This document shows, one piece after another, positions 1 through 7,928 of a stretch of 64,000 nucleotides of DNA. The notes below the pieces were generated by a model. That model saw only the letters and a list, made by a program, of their open reading frames with translations. It did not search any database and was not told the origin of the DNA. Source of the DNA: Herbidospora sakaeratensis (GTDB lineage Bacteria; Actinomycetota; Actinomycetes; Streptosporangiales; Streptosporangiaceae); contig NZ_BBXC01000012.1 of the NCBI RefSeq assembly GCF_001570525.1, positions 376,576-440,575 on the forward strand, in the 5' to 3' direction. Position 1 is the first letter of the stretch. Every line of letters starts with the position of its first letter. The translations under genes and the position numbers were made by a program.

Positions 1-672
1 CCCGAGATGCGCGGGCGCGGCGAGCAGGGTCCGCCGCAGCTTCCCGGTGGGATGGAGCACGGGCCGAAGGGGCCGCAGCTGGTCGAGCCCATGGCGCAGC
101 CGCAGGCCATGCCGGGCGTTCCGATGCCCGAGATGCCCGGTGGTGTCAACCCTGGTCAGAGCCCGCTCGTCGACGGTGCGCCGGGCCCGCAGCCGAACCT
201 GCCCCCGGCGCCTCCGTCCGGTCAGGAGGTCCAGGTCGCCCCTGGTCAGGTGGCGATCGGTGAACCGCAGGCCCCGGGTGCTCCGGGCGTGCAGGCGGAG
301 GTGCCGCAGCCGATGCCGAACGCGGCGCCCGCGCCCATGCCGGGCGACCTGATGCAGGAGCCGTTGTCAGGAGCGTTGTCGAATCTGCCGCCGCTGCCGC
401 AGCTGCCGCCGGGCGGGCCGCTGCCGCCCGGGATGGTCGAGGGGGGCACGCCCCCGGAGCTGCTCATGCCGATGGCGACGCCCACGCCGAGCGGTCCGCC
501 GCTGACCCGGTCGCTGAACAACACGCAGGCGATCGCGCAGGAGGACTCGGCGTTGGAGCTCGTCAAGGGCTGGCCCGGCGTGGTGGCCGCGATCGCGGCC
601 CTGATCGCGGTGCTGGCGCTGCAGATGCGGCTCGGACGGCGCAAGGTCGTTTCCGACCCGCAATCAAAGTGA
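1..672 (+). CDS. Proline-rich membrane-anchored protein, 5' end outside window
   Basis: The reading frame is open at base 1, and the first ATG in view is at 7, so the true start may lie upstream. From that ATG the product has 221 residues. About the first 165 are low-complexity, dominated by Pro, Gly, Met and Gln. A single hydrophobic helix follows at about residues 190-208, then a short basic tail with RLGRRK. This suggests an extended extracytoplasmic stalk held by a C-terminal anchor with a tiny cytoplasmic end. No catalytic domain is visible. The next gene encodes a similar proline-rich membrane protein, so the two may act together at the cell surface; that is inference from position and composition only. 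Confidence 0.55.
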   Translation, partial: PEMRGRGEQGPPQLPGGMEHGPKGPQLVEPMAQPQAMPGVPMPEMPGGVNPGQSPLVDGAPGPQPNLPPAPPSGQEVQVAPGQVAIGEPQAPGAPGVQAEVPQPMPNAAPAPMPGDLMQEPLSGALSNLPPLPQLPPGGPLPPGMVEGGTPPELLMPMATPTPSGPPLTRSLNNTQAIAQEDSALELVKGWPGVVAAIAALIAVLALQMRLGRRKVVSDPQSK

Positions 673-744
673 GGTTTGCCGTTACTTTGCCGGACTAGTA
701 TTTGTTTGACGTACGGAGTCAGGCAAAAGCGGCGGAGGAACCCG

Positions 745-1728
745 GTGGTCGGTCGAGCGCCCAGGAGAGCCGCGGCGGTGCTCGCCGCGGTGGTCGGTTC
801 GCTCGGCGTCGCCGTGATGGTGGCCGCCGGCGCGAGCGCGGCCAACCCGGTCGATCCCTGCGATGTGAACCAGTCGTGCGACACGGTGACCACGACGGTG
901 ACCATGACGCCGTCGCCGACCCCGTCGGAGGCCGTGGTCACCGTCACCCAGACGGTCACCCCGACGCCGACGAAGAAGCCGACGACCCCGTCGGCGCAGC
1001 AGACGCAGGAGCAGGAGCCGACGCAGCAGCAGCCGGTCCCGACGGTGACGCAGGAGCAGCCGGTCGCGCCGCCCACCAACGACGTCCCGCCGCCGACGAA
1101 CGAGACGGCGCCGACCGAGCCCAGCGAGCCGGAGCCCGGCGTCACCCTGGCCCCGGCCGACCCGCCGGCGAGCACCCCGCCGTCCACGGGCATGAACCAG
1201 CCGGTGCCCGAGGCGGCCCAGGTGGAGATCCGCAACGCGACGCCCTACTTCGACGAGGTCACGCTCAGCCGCAAACTGGCCGTCCCGGCCGCGGTGCTGG
1301 TGCTGCTGGCGCTGCTCGCCTGGCTGATCTTCGAGGGCCGGCTGCGCCGCCTGGCCCACGCGGCGGCGGTCCGCAGGGCGGGTCCGCAGATGCCGCCGAA
1401 CATGGCGATGATGCCCTACCCGGGTTACCCGATGCAGCCCTACGGCCCCCAGCCCTACGCGCACCCCTATGCGCAACCGCCCTACGCGCAGCCCTACCCG
1501 CCGCAGCAGCCGCCGCCGCAGCAGGTCGTCAACTACGTGCCGGTGCCCTATCCGATGCCGTTCCCGACGCCGGCCGCGCCGCCGCAGGACTACACGCAGC
1601 CCTACGTCTACCAGCAGCAGCCCCCGTCGACGCCGCCGCCGGCGCCCGCGCCGCCGTCGCCGACCTACGCCAAGGGTTACGTCCTCGAGAGCTCCAACCA
1701 CCCGCCGGACGACGACCTGAAGCGCTGA
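745..1728 (+). CDS. Secreted/membrane protein with Pro-Thr stalk and Pro-Tyr-rich tail
   Basis: A GTG start at 745 is preferred over the upstream ATG at 676. It is preceded by GGAGG at 734-738 and yields a clean signal peptide (Arg-rich start, hydrophobic core, cleavage near ASA-A at residue 33). Residues 34-175 form a Thr/Pro/Gln-rich stalk with two Cys close to its start. A transmembrane helix lies at about 178-196. The remaining 130 residues form a cytoplasmic tail rich in Pro, Tyr, Gln and Met, with repeated PYAQP-like units. No enzyme fold is recognisable. A perfect terminator directly downstream ends the transcript. The PY-rich tail could recruit cytoplasmic partners or condense, but nothing in the sequence proves it. 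Confidence 0.6.
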   Translation: MVGRAPRRAAAVLAAVVGSLGVAVMVAAGASAANPVDPCDVNQSCDTVTTTVTMTPSPTPSEAVVTVTQTVTPTPTKKPTTPSAQQTQEQEPTQQQPVPTVTQEQPVAPPTNDVPPPTNETAPTEPSEPEPGVTLAPADPPASTPPSTGMNQPVPEAAQVEIRNATPYFDEVTLSRKLAVPAAVLVLLALLAWLIFEGRLRRLAHAAAVRRAGPQMPPNMAMMPYPGYPMQPYGPQPYAHPYAQPPYAQPYPPQQPPPQQVVNYVPVPYPMPFPTPAAPPQDYTQPYVYQQQPPSTPPPAPAPPSPTYAKGYVLESSNHPPDDDLKR

Positions 1729-1740
1729 GCCGGATCAGAA

Positions 1741-1771
1741 AACAGCCCTCCGATCGGAGGGCTGTTTTTTT
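1741..1771 (+). terminator. Rho-independent terminator
   Basis: A perfect 26-base palindrome at 1741-1766 (arms AACAGCCCTCCGA and complement) runs into a seven-T tract at 1765-1771. It lies 12 bases after the stop of the proline-rich protein gene. Confidence 0.92.
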
Positions 1772-1930
1772 GTGCGCAGGATGCGTGGACGTGCAACACG
1801 CGGCTTCAAAGCGCGCAAGAAAGCGAGAGCGTTACGAAACTATTTCGCAGGGCTCTTGTGGAACGGGGCACGGGCGACCTACTGTCACCTCACCCTCAGG
1901 TGTTCACCCCCCGACAGAAACGAGCACGAG

Positions 1931-3940
1931 ATGTCACGAAAAGTGGCGTTGGCGGCGGTCACCGCCGCCGCCGTGGGCTTAAGCCTGGTGGTGGCCGGCC
2001 CAGCGGCGGCCCATCAGACGGCGACCCCGACCGCGGTCACGCGGGCCGCGCTCGACCCGTCACTGGTGGCGGGCCGCGGCGCGAACGTCCCGTTCGTCGA
2101 GCAGGAGGCCGAGAACGCGGCCACCAACGGCGTCGTGATCGGCCCCGACAGGAACGCGTACACGCTCCCGGCCGAGGCGTCGGGCCGCAAGGCGGTCAAG
2201 CTGACCCCCGGGCAGTGGGTGGAGTTCACCCTGCCGAAGGCCGCCAACGCCGTCACCGTTCGCTACAGCGTGCCCGACGCCCCGAACGGCGGTGGCATCA
2301 CCGCTCCGCTGAACCTGACCGTCAACGGCGGCAACAAGAAGACCCTGACGCTGACCAGCCAGTTCGCGTGGCTCTACAACCAGTATCCGTTCACCAACGA
2401 CCCGAACGCCGGGCTGCTGCACCCCGACTGGTGGATCACCGAGTGCCAGTGCGTGCCGGCCGCGACCAGCCCTGCGCCCGAGATCACCAAGCCGTTCCGG
2501 CCGATGCACTTCTACGACGAGCAGCGGCTCCTGCTCGGCAAGACGTACAAGGCCGGTGACAAGGTCAGGCTCACCGCCCCGGCGAACAGCAACGCCGCCT
2601 GGACGGTCATCGACCTGCTCGACTCCGAGGTCGTCGGCGCTCCGCACGTGCGGGTGCTGGCCGCCAACGTGCTGCTGTTCGGGGCCGACCCGACCGGCCG
2701 CAAGGACTCGGCCCCGGCCATCGAGAAGGCCATCGCGTTCGCCAAGCGCGGCAACCTGAAGGTCTACATTCCGCCGGGCACCTACCAGGTCAACCGCCAC
2801 ATCATCGTCGACGACGTGACGATCGAGGGCGCGGGCTCCTGGTACACGATCATCAAGGGCAAGGAGGTCGCGCTGCCGACCCCCGCCCCCGACGGCTCGG
2901 TGCACACCGGCGTCGGCTTCTACGGCAAGGACGCCGCCGAGGGCGGCAGCCGCAACGTGCACCTGTCGGGCTTCACCATCGAGGGCGACGTACGGGAACG
3001 CATCGACACCGACCAGGTCAACGGCATCGGCGGCGCGATGAGCGACTCGACGATCAAGGGCCTGTACATCCGGCACACCAAGGTCGGCCTCTGGTTCGAC
3101 GGCCCGATGGACAACATCAAGGTGACCGACAACGTCATCGTCGACCAGATCGCCGACGCCCTGAACTTCCACGGCGGCGTGACCAACTCGGTCGTGGCCA
3201 ACAACTTCATCCGCAACACGGGTGACGACGGCCTGGCCATGTGGTCGGAGAAGAACCCCAACGTCGGCAACGTCTTCGACCGCAACACCGTGCAGACCCC
3301 GACGCTCGCCAACGGCATCGCGATTTACGGCGGCAAGGACAACGTCGTCTCGAACAACCTGGTGGCCGACCCGCTGCGGGAGGGCTCCGGCCTGCACGCC
3401 GGTTCCCGCTTCGGCGCCGAGCCCTTCACCGGCACGCTGAAGTTCACCGACAACACCACCGTCCGGGCCGGCGCGTTCGACCTGAACTGGCGCATCGGCC
3501 TCGGCTCGATCTGGTTCTACGCCCTCGACCGCTCGATCGAGAACGACATCCAGGTCACCGGCGACCACTACCTCGACAGCACCTACAACGCGATCATGAT
3601 GGTGAGCGAGTGGGGCGTGAAGGACCTCTACTCGATCACCGGCGTGAAGTTCAAGAACGTCCGGATCGACGGCACCGGCACGTCGGTGCTGAGCGCCCGC
3701 GTCAAGGGCGGCGCGTCGTTCGAGAACGTCGACGCCCGCAACGTCGGGGCCGTCGGCATCAACAACTGCGGCTCGTTCGGCTTCCCGCCCACGGGTTCGG
3801 AGTTCTCCGTGACCGACCTGGGCGGCAACGACGGCGGCGGCACCACCGGGCCGTGGGCGGGCTCCTGGCAGCTGCCCAACACCATCACGTGTGACGACCG
3901 CCCGCCGGTCGTGGCGCCCCCGGCGCCGTCTCCCTGGTAG
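1931..3940 (+). CDS. Secreted beta-helix glycosidase, GH87 (alpha-1,3-glucanase)-like
   Basis: The frame opens at 1772, but the ATG at 1931 gives a standard signal peptide (MSRK, hydrophobic core, AAA-H cleavage near residue 28) and a 669-residue protein. Residues about 45-235 look like a carbohydrate-binding beta-sandwich (opening FVEQEAENAA, as in CBM6/35-type modules). From about residue 244 (NVLLFGADPTG) a right-handed parallel beta-helix begins, with many Asn/Val/Gly turns. Asp409 lies in ADALNFHGG and Asp432-Asp433 in TGDDGLA. This three-Asp arrangement is the one known for GH87 mycodextranase and alpha-1,3-glucanase. The role would be extracellular attack on fungal-type alpha-1,3-glucan. 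A pectate-lyase-like function is the alternative. Confidence 0.72.
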   Translation: MSRKVALAAVTAAAVGLSLVVAGPAAAHQTATPTAVTRAALDPSLVAGRGANVPFVEQEAENAATNGVVIGPDRNAYTLPAEASGRKAVKLTPGQWVEFTLPKAANAVTVRYSVPDAPNGGGITAPLNLTVNGGNKKTLTLTSQFAWLYNQYPFTNDPNAGLLHPDWWITECQCVPAATSPAPEITKPFRPMHFYDEQRLLLGKTYKAGDKVRLTAPANSNAAWTVIDLLDSEVVGAPHVRVLAANVLLFGADPTGRKDSAPAIEKAIAFAKRGNLKVYIPPGTYQVNRHIIVDDVTIEGAGSWYTIIKGKEVALPTPAPDGSVHTGVGFYGKDAAEGGSRNVHLSGFTIEGDVRERIDTDQVNGIGGAMSDSTIKGLYIRHTKVGLWFDGPMDNIKVTDNVIVDQIADALNFHGGVTNSVVANNFIRNTGDDGLAMWSEKNPNVGNVFDRNTVQTPTLANGIAIYGGKDNVVSNNLVADPLREGSGLHAGSRFGAEPFTGTLKFTDNTTVRAGAFDLNWRIGLGSIWFYALDRSIENDIQVTGDHYLDSTYNAIMMVSEWGVKDLYSITGVKFKNVRIDGTGTSVLSARVKGGASFENVDARNVGAVGINNCGSFGFPPTGSEFSVTDLGGNDGGGTTGPWAGSWQLPNTITCDDRPPVVAPPAPSPW

Positions 3941-3949
3941 GACAACCCG

Positions 3950-3979
3950 AAGGCCGGCCCGCTGATCGGGCCGGCCTTT
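3950..3979. terminator. Bidirectional terminator hairpin
   Basis: A 12-base stem (AAGGCCGGCCCG at 3950-3961 with its complement at 3967-3978) has a 5-base loop. It separates the convergent glycosidase gene and the RiPP operon and can serve both strands. T-tracts are short. Confidence 0.75.
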
Positions 3980-3980
3980 C

Positions 3981-5180
3981 CTATGGGACGAGGGAGAGCG
4001 TGTCCGGCAGCGCGCCGGGGTCGGCGGCGACCACGCCGGAGAACCGGGCGGGCGCGAGATGCGCGGCCGTCGCGGCGACCACCTCCTCGGTCGTCACCGT
4101 CTCCAAGCGGCGGGTGAAGCCGAACAGCAGCAGCGGGTCCACCGAGCGGCCGGCCAGGTCGGCCAGCCCGTTGGCGAGGGCGGCACGGGAGGCCAGCCGG
4201 GTCGCGGCCGAGCCGAGGGCGTAGGCGCGGGCGGCGCGCACCTCGGCCTCGGTGGGCGGGTGTGTCGTGGTCAGGCGGTGGAGCTCCGCGCCCATCACCT
4301 CCAGGGCGGCTGAGGTGGTCGCGGCGGAGGTGTCGGCCTCGACGGCGAACAGCGGGCGGCCGGGGTGCAGGTCGAAGTAGGACATGATCCCGTACACGTA
4401 GCCGTTGTCCTCGCGCAGGCTTCTGGCCAGCCGCGAGGAGAGGTAGCCGCCCGTGATGTTGCTCGCGACGAAGAGGGCGGGATAGCGCTCGTCGTGAACC
4501 GCCACGGCGGGCGCGCGGAGTCTGATCCGGGACTGCGGGGCGCCCGGCTGGGAGAGCGCGGCCAGCCGGCCGGTCCCGATCTCGGGGAGGGGCGGAAGCG
4601 GGGCGCCGGGGCTCGGCCGCCAGCCGCCCAGGGCCTTCTCCGCCAGTTCCGCCAGCCGCTCGGGGTCCTCGGGGGCGAGGATGATCAGGACCGCGCCCCG
4701 CGCGCTGAAGGGACGGTGTGCGTTGGTGACGGCGGCCACCTCGTCCGGCGTGGGGACGGGGTGGCTGACCGGATGGTCGCCGAACAGGTGGCGGGCCAGC
4801 GCGGCCCGGGTCGCGAGGTCGGGGTGGGCCCCGAGCACCCGGAGTTGCGATCCCAGCTGGCCGCGCGCGATCGCGAGGTCGCCGGCCGCCCCCTCGACCA
4901 CGTCGGCGAGGGCGGTCAGCAGGAGGTCGAGGTCGGTGAGGGCGGCGGAGGCGCTGACCGCCACCCGGTGCACGTCGCCCATGGCGCTCAGCTCCACCCC
5001 GTCACCCGCGTCCCGGCTCAGCGTCAGACCGGTGGACAGCAGCATCGAGGCGGCCAGGTCGGCGGCCGTGTGACAGGGCGCGGGCAGGTGCAGGCGGGCC
5101 TCCACCATCGGCATGAGGCCGTGCTGGAGCGCGAGGATGCGCAGGCCGTTGGCCAGCGTGCGGTCGACGAGTCCGTTCAT
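3981..5180 (-). CDS. M16 family peptidase-like protein, inactive partner subunit
   Basis: This 399-residue protein starts at an ATG overlapping the stop of the upstream M16 gene (ATGA at 5180-5177), so the two are probably translated together. The fold is M16-like: NGLRILALQH near the start, RLRAPAVAVHDERYPALFVASNITGG in the middle and SSRLARSLREDNGYVYG towards the C-terminus, the usual second-half signature. There is no HxxEH zinc motif. It therefore most likely forms the non-catalytic half of an M16B heterodimer with the preceding gene product. In this operon the pair is the only peptidase candidate and presumably removes or trims the conserved leader of the five precursor peptides. This is the last gene before the terminator. 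Confidence 0.82.
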   Translation of the reverse strand: MNGLVDRTLANGLRILALQHGLMPMVEARLHLPAPCHTAADLAASMLLSTGLTLSRDAGDGVELSAMGDVHRVAVSASAALTDLDLLLTALADVVEGAAGDLAIARGQLGSQLRVLGAHPDLATRAALARHLFGDHPVSHPVPTPDEVAAVTNAHRPFSARGAVLIILAPEDPERLAELAEKALGGWRPSPGAPLPPLPEIGTGRLAALSQPGAPQSRIRLRAPAVAVHDERYPALFVASNITGGYLSSRLARSLREDNGYVYGIMSYFDLHPGRPLFAVEADTSAATTSAALEVMGAELHRLTTTHPPTEAEVRAARAYALGSAATRLASRAALANGLADLAGRSVDPLLLFGFTRRLETVTTEEVVAATAAHLAPARFSGVVAADPGALPDTLSLVP

Positions 5181-6436
5181 CGGGCCGCTCCCGGAGTGAT
5201 CGTCAACAGGGCGCGCGAGTCGGCCCGGAGCATGGCCGCGGCCTTCGCCGCGTCCTCCGGCGTCACGGCCGCGCACAGGCCGGGCAGCAGGTCGACCGTG
5301 CCGGCGTCGCCGAAGAGGACCTCGAAGCGGCCCAGCGCGCGGACCCGCTGGGCGGGTTCGTCCATGGCGCGGTGGTGGGTGTTGGTCCAGCTCGTGCGGC
5401 GGCGGGCGAGCTCCTCCAGGGTGGGGCCGAAGCGGGCGATCGACTCCAGTTCGGCGTCGACGGCCGCCAGCACCCGCTCGGCGGGCAGTTCCCGAGGGTG
5501 GATGGCGGTGAGGATCCACATGTCGGGGTCGCGGGCGTCGAGCAGGTCGAACAGGCCCATCCGCGCCGAGAACGTCACGGTGTGCCCGGTTTCCGCCCGC
5601 AGCCGCTCCCGCAGCCGGGGGCGGCTGCCCCCGGTCAGCGCATGAGCCACGGCGGCGAACGCGAAGTGCGGGCCGAAACCGGCCGCCGGGTCGGGCACCC
5701 GGTGGCCGATCGCGAAGGCGGGCAGCGGGGCCATCGGGTCGACGTGTTCGCCCTCCACCCGGCCTGCGGGCTCCGGCTCCCATCGGGTCGCCCGCGCCGG
5801 GACCGGGGCCGCCGGGAGCTCCCCGAACGTGCGGTGCACGACGTCCAGCACCTGGTCGGTCCGGACGGCCCCGGTCACGGTGAGCACCGCGTTGCCGGGG
5901 CCGTAGTGACGGGTGAAGAAGTCGGCGCACTCGTCCACGGTGACGTTCAGCAGCGCCTCGTAGTCGCCGTAGCCGTCATGGGCGTTGGCGAAGTCGCGGA
6001 AGAGCACGGGCGACAGGCGCGGCCAGGGAAAACCGCCGTACGGCTTGCGGAGTTTGCCGAGGATCTCTTCGCGGATCACCTCGGTCTGGGCCCTGACGGC
6101 GCGTGCGGTGATCTTCGGGGCGCGCATGCGGGCGGCCTCCACGGCGATCACCTGGTCGACCGCCTCGGCGGGCACGACCGTGTAGAAGTCGGTGTAGTCC
6201 TGCCGGGTCGACGCGTTGCAGAAGCCGCCGATGCTCTCCACCTGCTGGAAGTGGTCGCCGTCCCGATCCTGGGCGCCCTGGAACATCAGGTGTTCGAACA
6301 GATGGGCCAGCCCTGACCGGTCCTCGGTCTCGGCGCGGAACCCGACGTCGTAGTGCACGGCCACGCTCGCGACCGGCGCCGAGTGGTACTCCTCGACGAC
6401 CACCCGGAGGCCGTTGGGCAGGGTCAGCCTCTTCAT
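5177..6436 (-). CDS. M16 family zinc metalloprotease, catalytic subunit
   Basis: The 419-residue protein carries the inverted zinc motif HLFEH at residues 45-49, with the downstream conserved Glu region (AVEAARMRAPK, then TEVIREEI) expected of active M16 peptidases. It begins MKRLTLPNGLRVVVEEYHSA, typical for the family, so the ATG at 6436 is secure; this overlaps the upstream gene by four bases. Active M16B enzymes commonly pair with an inactive homologue, which is encoded immediately downstream. Lexapeptide-type clusters also carry such pairs. Likely role: proteolytic maturation of the modified precursors in the cytoplasm. Substrate specificity is inferred only from the operon. Confidence 0.88.
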   Translation of the reverse strand: MKRLTLPNGLRVVVEEYHSAPVASVAVHYDVGFRAETEDRSGLAHLFEHLMFQGAQDRDGDHFQQVESIGGFCNASTRQDYTDFYTVVPAEAVDQVIAVEAARMRAPKITARAVRAQTEVIREEILGKLRKPYGGFPWPRLSPVLFRDFANAHDGYGDYEALLNVTVDECADFFTRHYGPGNAVLTVTGAVRTDQVLDVVHRTFGELPAAPVPARATRWEPEPAGRVEGEHVDPMAPLPAFAIGHRVPDPAAGFGPHFAFAAVAHALTGGSRPRLRERLRAETGHTVTFSARMGLFDLLDARDPDMWILTAIHPRELPAERVLAAVDAELESIARFGPTLEELARRRTSWTNTHHRAMDEPAQRVRALGRFEVLFGDAGTVDLLPGLCAAVTPEDAAKAAAMLRADSRALLTITPGAAR

Positions 6437-7350
6437 CGGACGCTCGTCTCCCGCAATAGGCGCCCGCCGGCCGCCGCGTCGACGACCTCCGCCAGGACGG
6501 TCAGGGAGCCGTCCAGCGTCTCGTGCCAGCCCACGTACGCGGAGAAGTCGTGGGTGTGGGTGAGGAACCGTAGCAGGGCCACCCTGCCGACCGCGGCACG
6601 GTCGAGTGGCGCGGGGTAGGCGTCGAGCAGGCCGTGGATGAGGGCGTCGTAGTCGTCGCGGCCGAGCGGGCCCGGGGCGCCGACGTGACCGAACTCCACG
6701 AACTCGCCGACGAGCCAGCCCAGGTCGAACTCGGGCGGACCGGCCGCCAGCTCCTCACCGATCAGCAGCACGCCGTCCTCCACGGGCAGCAGGATGCCGC
6801 TGCCGGGGGCGCCGTGCAGCAGCACCCGGCGTTCACCGCCGATGGCGCACCAGCTCTCCACCAGCTCCAGCCGCTCCCGGCCGAGCACCGCACGGGCCCG
6901 GCGGTGCAGCTCGGCCGCGCCGCGCGGCCCCTGGCCACCGCGCAACCAGCCCAGAAGCCTCCGTACGCCCGTCGGCACGTCCGGCAGCGCCGCGTCCGGC
7001 ACCGGCACGGCGTGCAGCCCGGCGAGGGTCCTGGCGGTCTCCGCCAGTGTGTCTCCGGCCAGTTCGCGCAGGCCGGGCACCTCTCCCGTCAGCCCGAGGA
7101 ACATGCCCGCGAGCGACCGGAACCGCCTGACCCGGTAGGTCACCCCGTCCTCCACCGACTCGGGCAGGATGAGCGCGACCCGGCCCGGGGGCACCGACGC
7201 GACGGCCGCGCGCAGCAGGGGATCGGGGGCCTGGATGGCGCGCCCCCGGTCGGCTCCGGGGCGCCTGGTCCACAGATAGGTTCCGTCGTCGTCCAGGGTG
7301 ATCGTGGTGCGCAGGTATCCCGTGGCGTACGACGCGACGATCTCGCTCAT
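6433..7350 (-). CDS. APH-fold pseudokinase, candidate LxmX-like synthetase component
   Basis: The ATG at 7350 (MSEIVASYATGYLR) overlaps the upstream stop by ATGA, giving 305 residues. The C-terminal half aligns with the active kinase of the same operon: LLHGAPGSGILLP matches IHGDLRLDQFL, and FDLGWLVGEF matches RDLGGFVGEW. The catalytic Asp of HGD is Ala (residue 181). The metal-binding Asp of the DWE motif is Gly (residue 198), at the same 19-residue spacing as in the kinase. It should therefore be catalytically dead. Class V lanthipeptide synthetases need a third component (LxmX type) besides kinase and HopA1 protein. This gene is the only candidate, perhaps binding leader peptide or organising the complex. 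Confidence 0.68.
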   Translation of the reverse strand: MSEIVASYATGYLRTTITLDDDGTYLWTRRPGADRGRAIQAPDPLLRAAVASVPPGRVALILPESVEDGVTYRVRRFRSLAGMFLGLTGEVPGLRELAGDTLAETARTLAGLHAVPVPDAALPDVPTGVRRLLGWLRGGQGPRGAAELHRRARAVLGRERLELVESWCAIGGERRVLLHGAPGSGILLPVEDGVLLIGEELAAGPPEFDLGWLVGEFVEFGHVGAPGPLGRDDYDALIHGLLDAYPAPLDRAAVGRVALLRFLTHTHDFSAYVGWHETLDGSLTVLAEVVDAAAGGRLLRETSVR

Positions 7351-7928
7351 CGCAGCGCCTCCATCCGTTCGATCAGGTGGGGTAGCGGGGGCGGCGACAA
7401 GGCCGTCCACTCCCGCGTGTGCGCGCTCAGCCCGGCGATGGGGTCGCCGACGACCACGTTGGGCCGGGCGTCCAGCGCGGCGCGGTTGGCGCGATAGGCG
7501 TGCGACTCACCGGCGCCCGGTGGCAGGGCCGGGCCGATGCCGATCAGGGCTTTGGTGGTCTGGAGCGCCAGCAGCACGGGGGTGTCGGCCAGCCCGCCCG
7601 CGAACCTGCTCAGGAAGTTGTACGTCGCCGGGTAGACCAGCACGGTGTCCGGCCAGGTGGCGTAGTGGACGTGCGGCGAGCCGGGCGCCGGGTCGTCCGG
7701 CCAGGCGTCGAGCGGCACGTCCCGGTTCAGCAGCGCGGCCAGCGAGTGCCGGGTGACGAACCGCTCGGCGCTCCGCGTGACCACGGCCTGGATCTCCAGC
7801 TTCGGATACGAGAGCTGCAACCAGTTCAGCCAGTAAGGGGCGAACGTGGCGTTGAGCGAGCCGGTGATCATGACCAGCAGGCGTTCGGACGTGAACTCGG
7901 GCGCTCTCGCGGCGGAGGGGTCAGACAT
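7347..7928 (-). CDS. HFCD flavoprotein peptidyl-cysteine decarboxylase (EpiD/LanD/TvaF type)
   Basis: This 193-residue single-domain protein has the HFCD fold. Residues about 17-40 open with LLVMITGSLNATFAPYWLNW. A histidine lies in SPHVHYATWPD, and PATYNFLSRFAGGLAD is a variant of the PASANT loop that closes over the peptide end. FMN is the expected cofactor. The enzyme would oxidatively decarboxylate the C-terminal Cys of the precursors to an enethiolate, which adds to a dehydro residue to give aminovinyl-(methyl-)cysteine. All five precursors end in Cys, which fits exactly. It is too short and in the wrong context to be CoaBC. It overlaps the reductase gene by 8 bases and the pseudokinase gene by 4. 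Confidence 0.87.
   Translation of the reverse strand: MSDPSAARAPEFTSERLLVMITGSLNATFAPYWLNWLQLSYPKLEIQAVVTRSAERFVTRHSLAALLNRDVPLDAWPDDPAPGSPHVHYATWPDTVLVYPATYNFLSRFAGGLADTPVLLALQTTKALIGIGPALPPGAGESHAYRANRAALDARPNVVVGDPIAGLSAHTREWTALSPPPLPHLIERMEALR

Noticed and set aside
682-1701. A 339-codon antisense Arg-rich frame over the proline-rich gene.
   Set aside because: A shadow frame: Pro/Gln/Thr codons read backwards give Arg/Gly/Val. It has no ribosome site or domain.
2060-3568. Long minus-strand frame inside the beta-helix glycosidase.
   Set aside because: High-GC antisense shadow with Val/Asp/Gly-rich composition and no motif. The plus-strand gene is certain.
4365-6316. Plus-strand frames over the M16 genes.
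   Set aside because: Gly/Arg/Val-rich shadows. The minus strand holds full peptidase motifs.
7347-7928. Phosphopantothenoylcysteine decarboxylase (CoaBC).
   Set aside because: It has one short HFCD domain with no CoaB half and sits in a RiPP operon, so a LanD-type enzyme is more likely.
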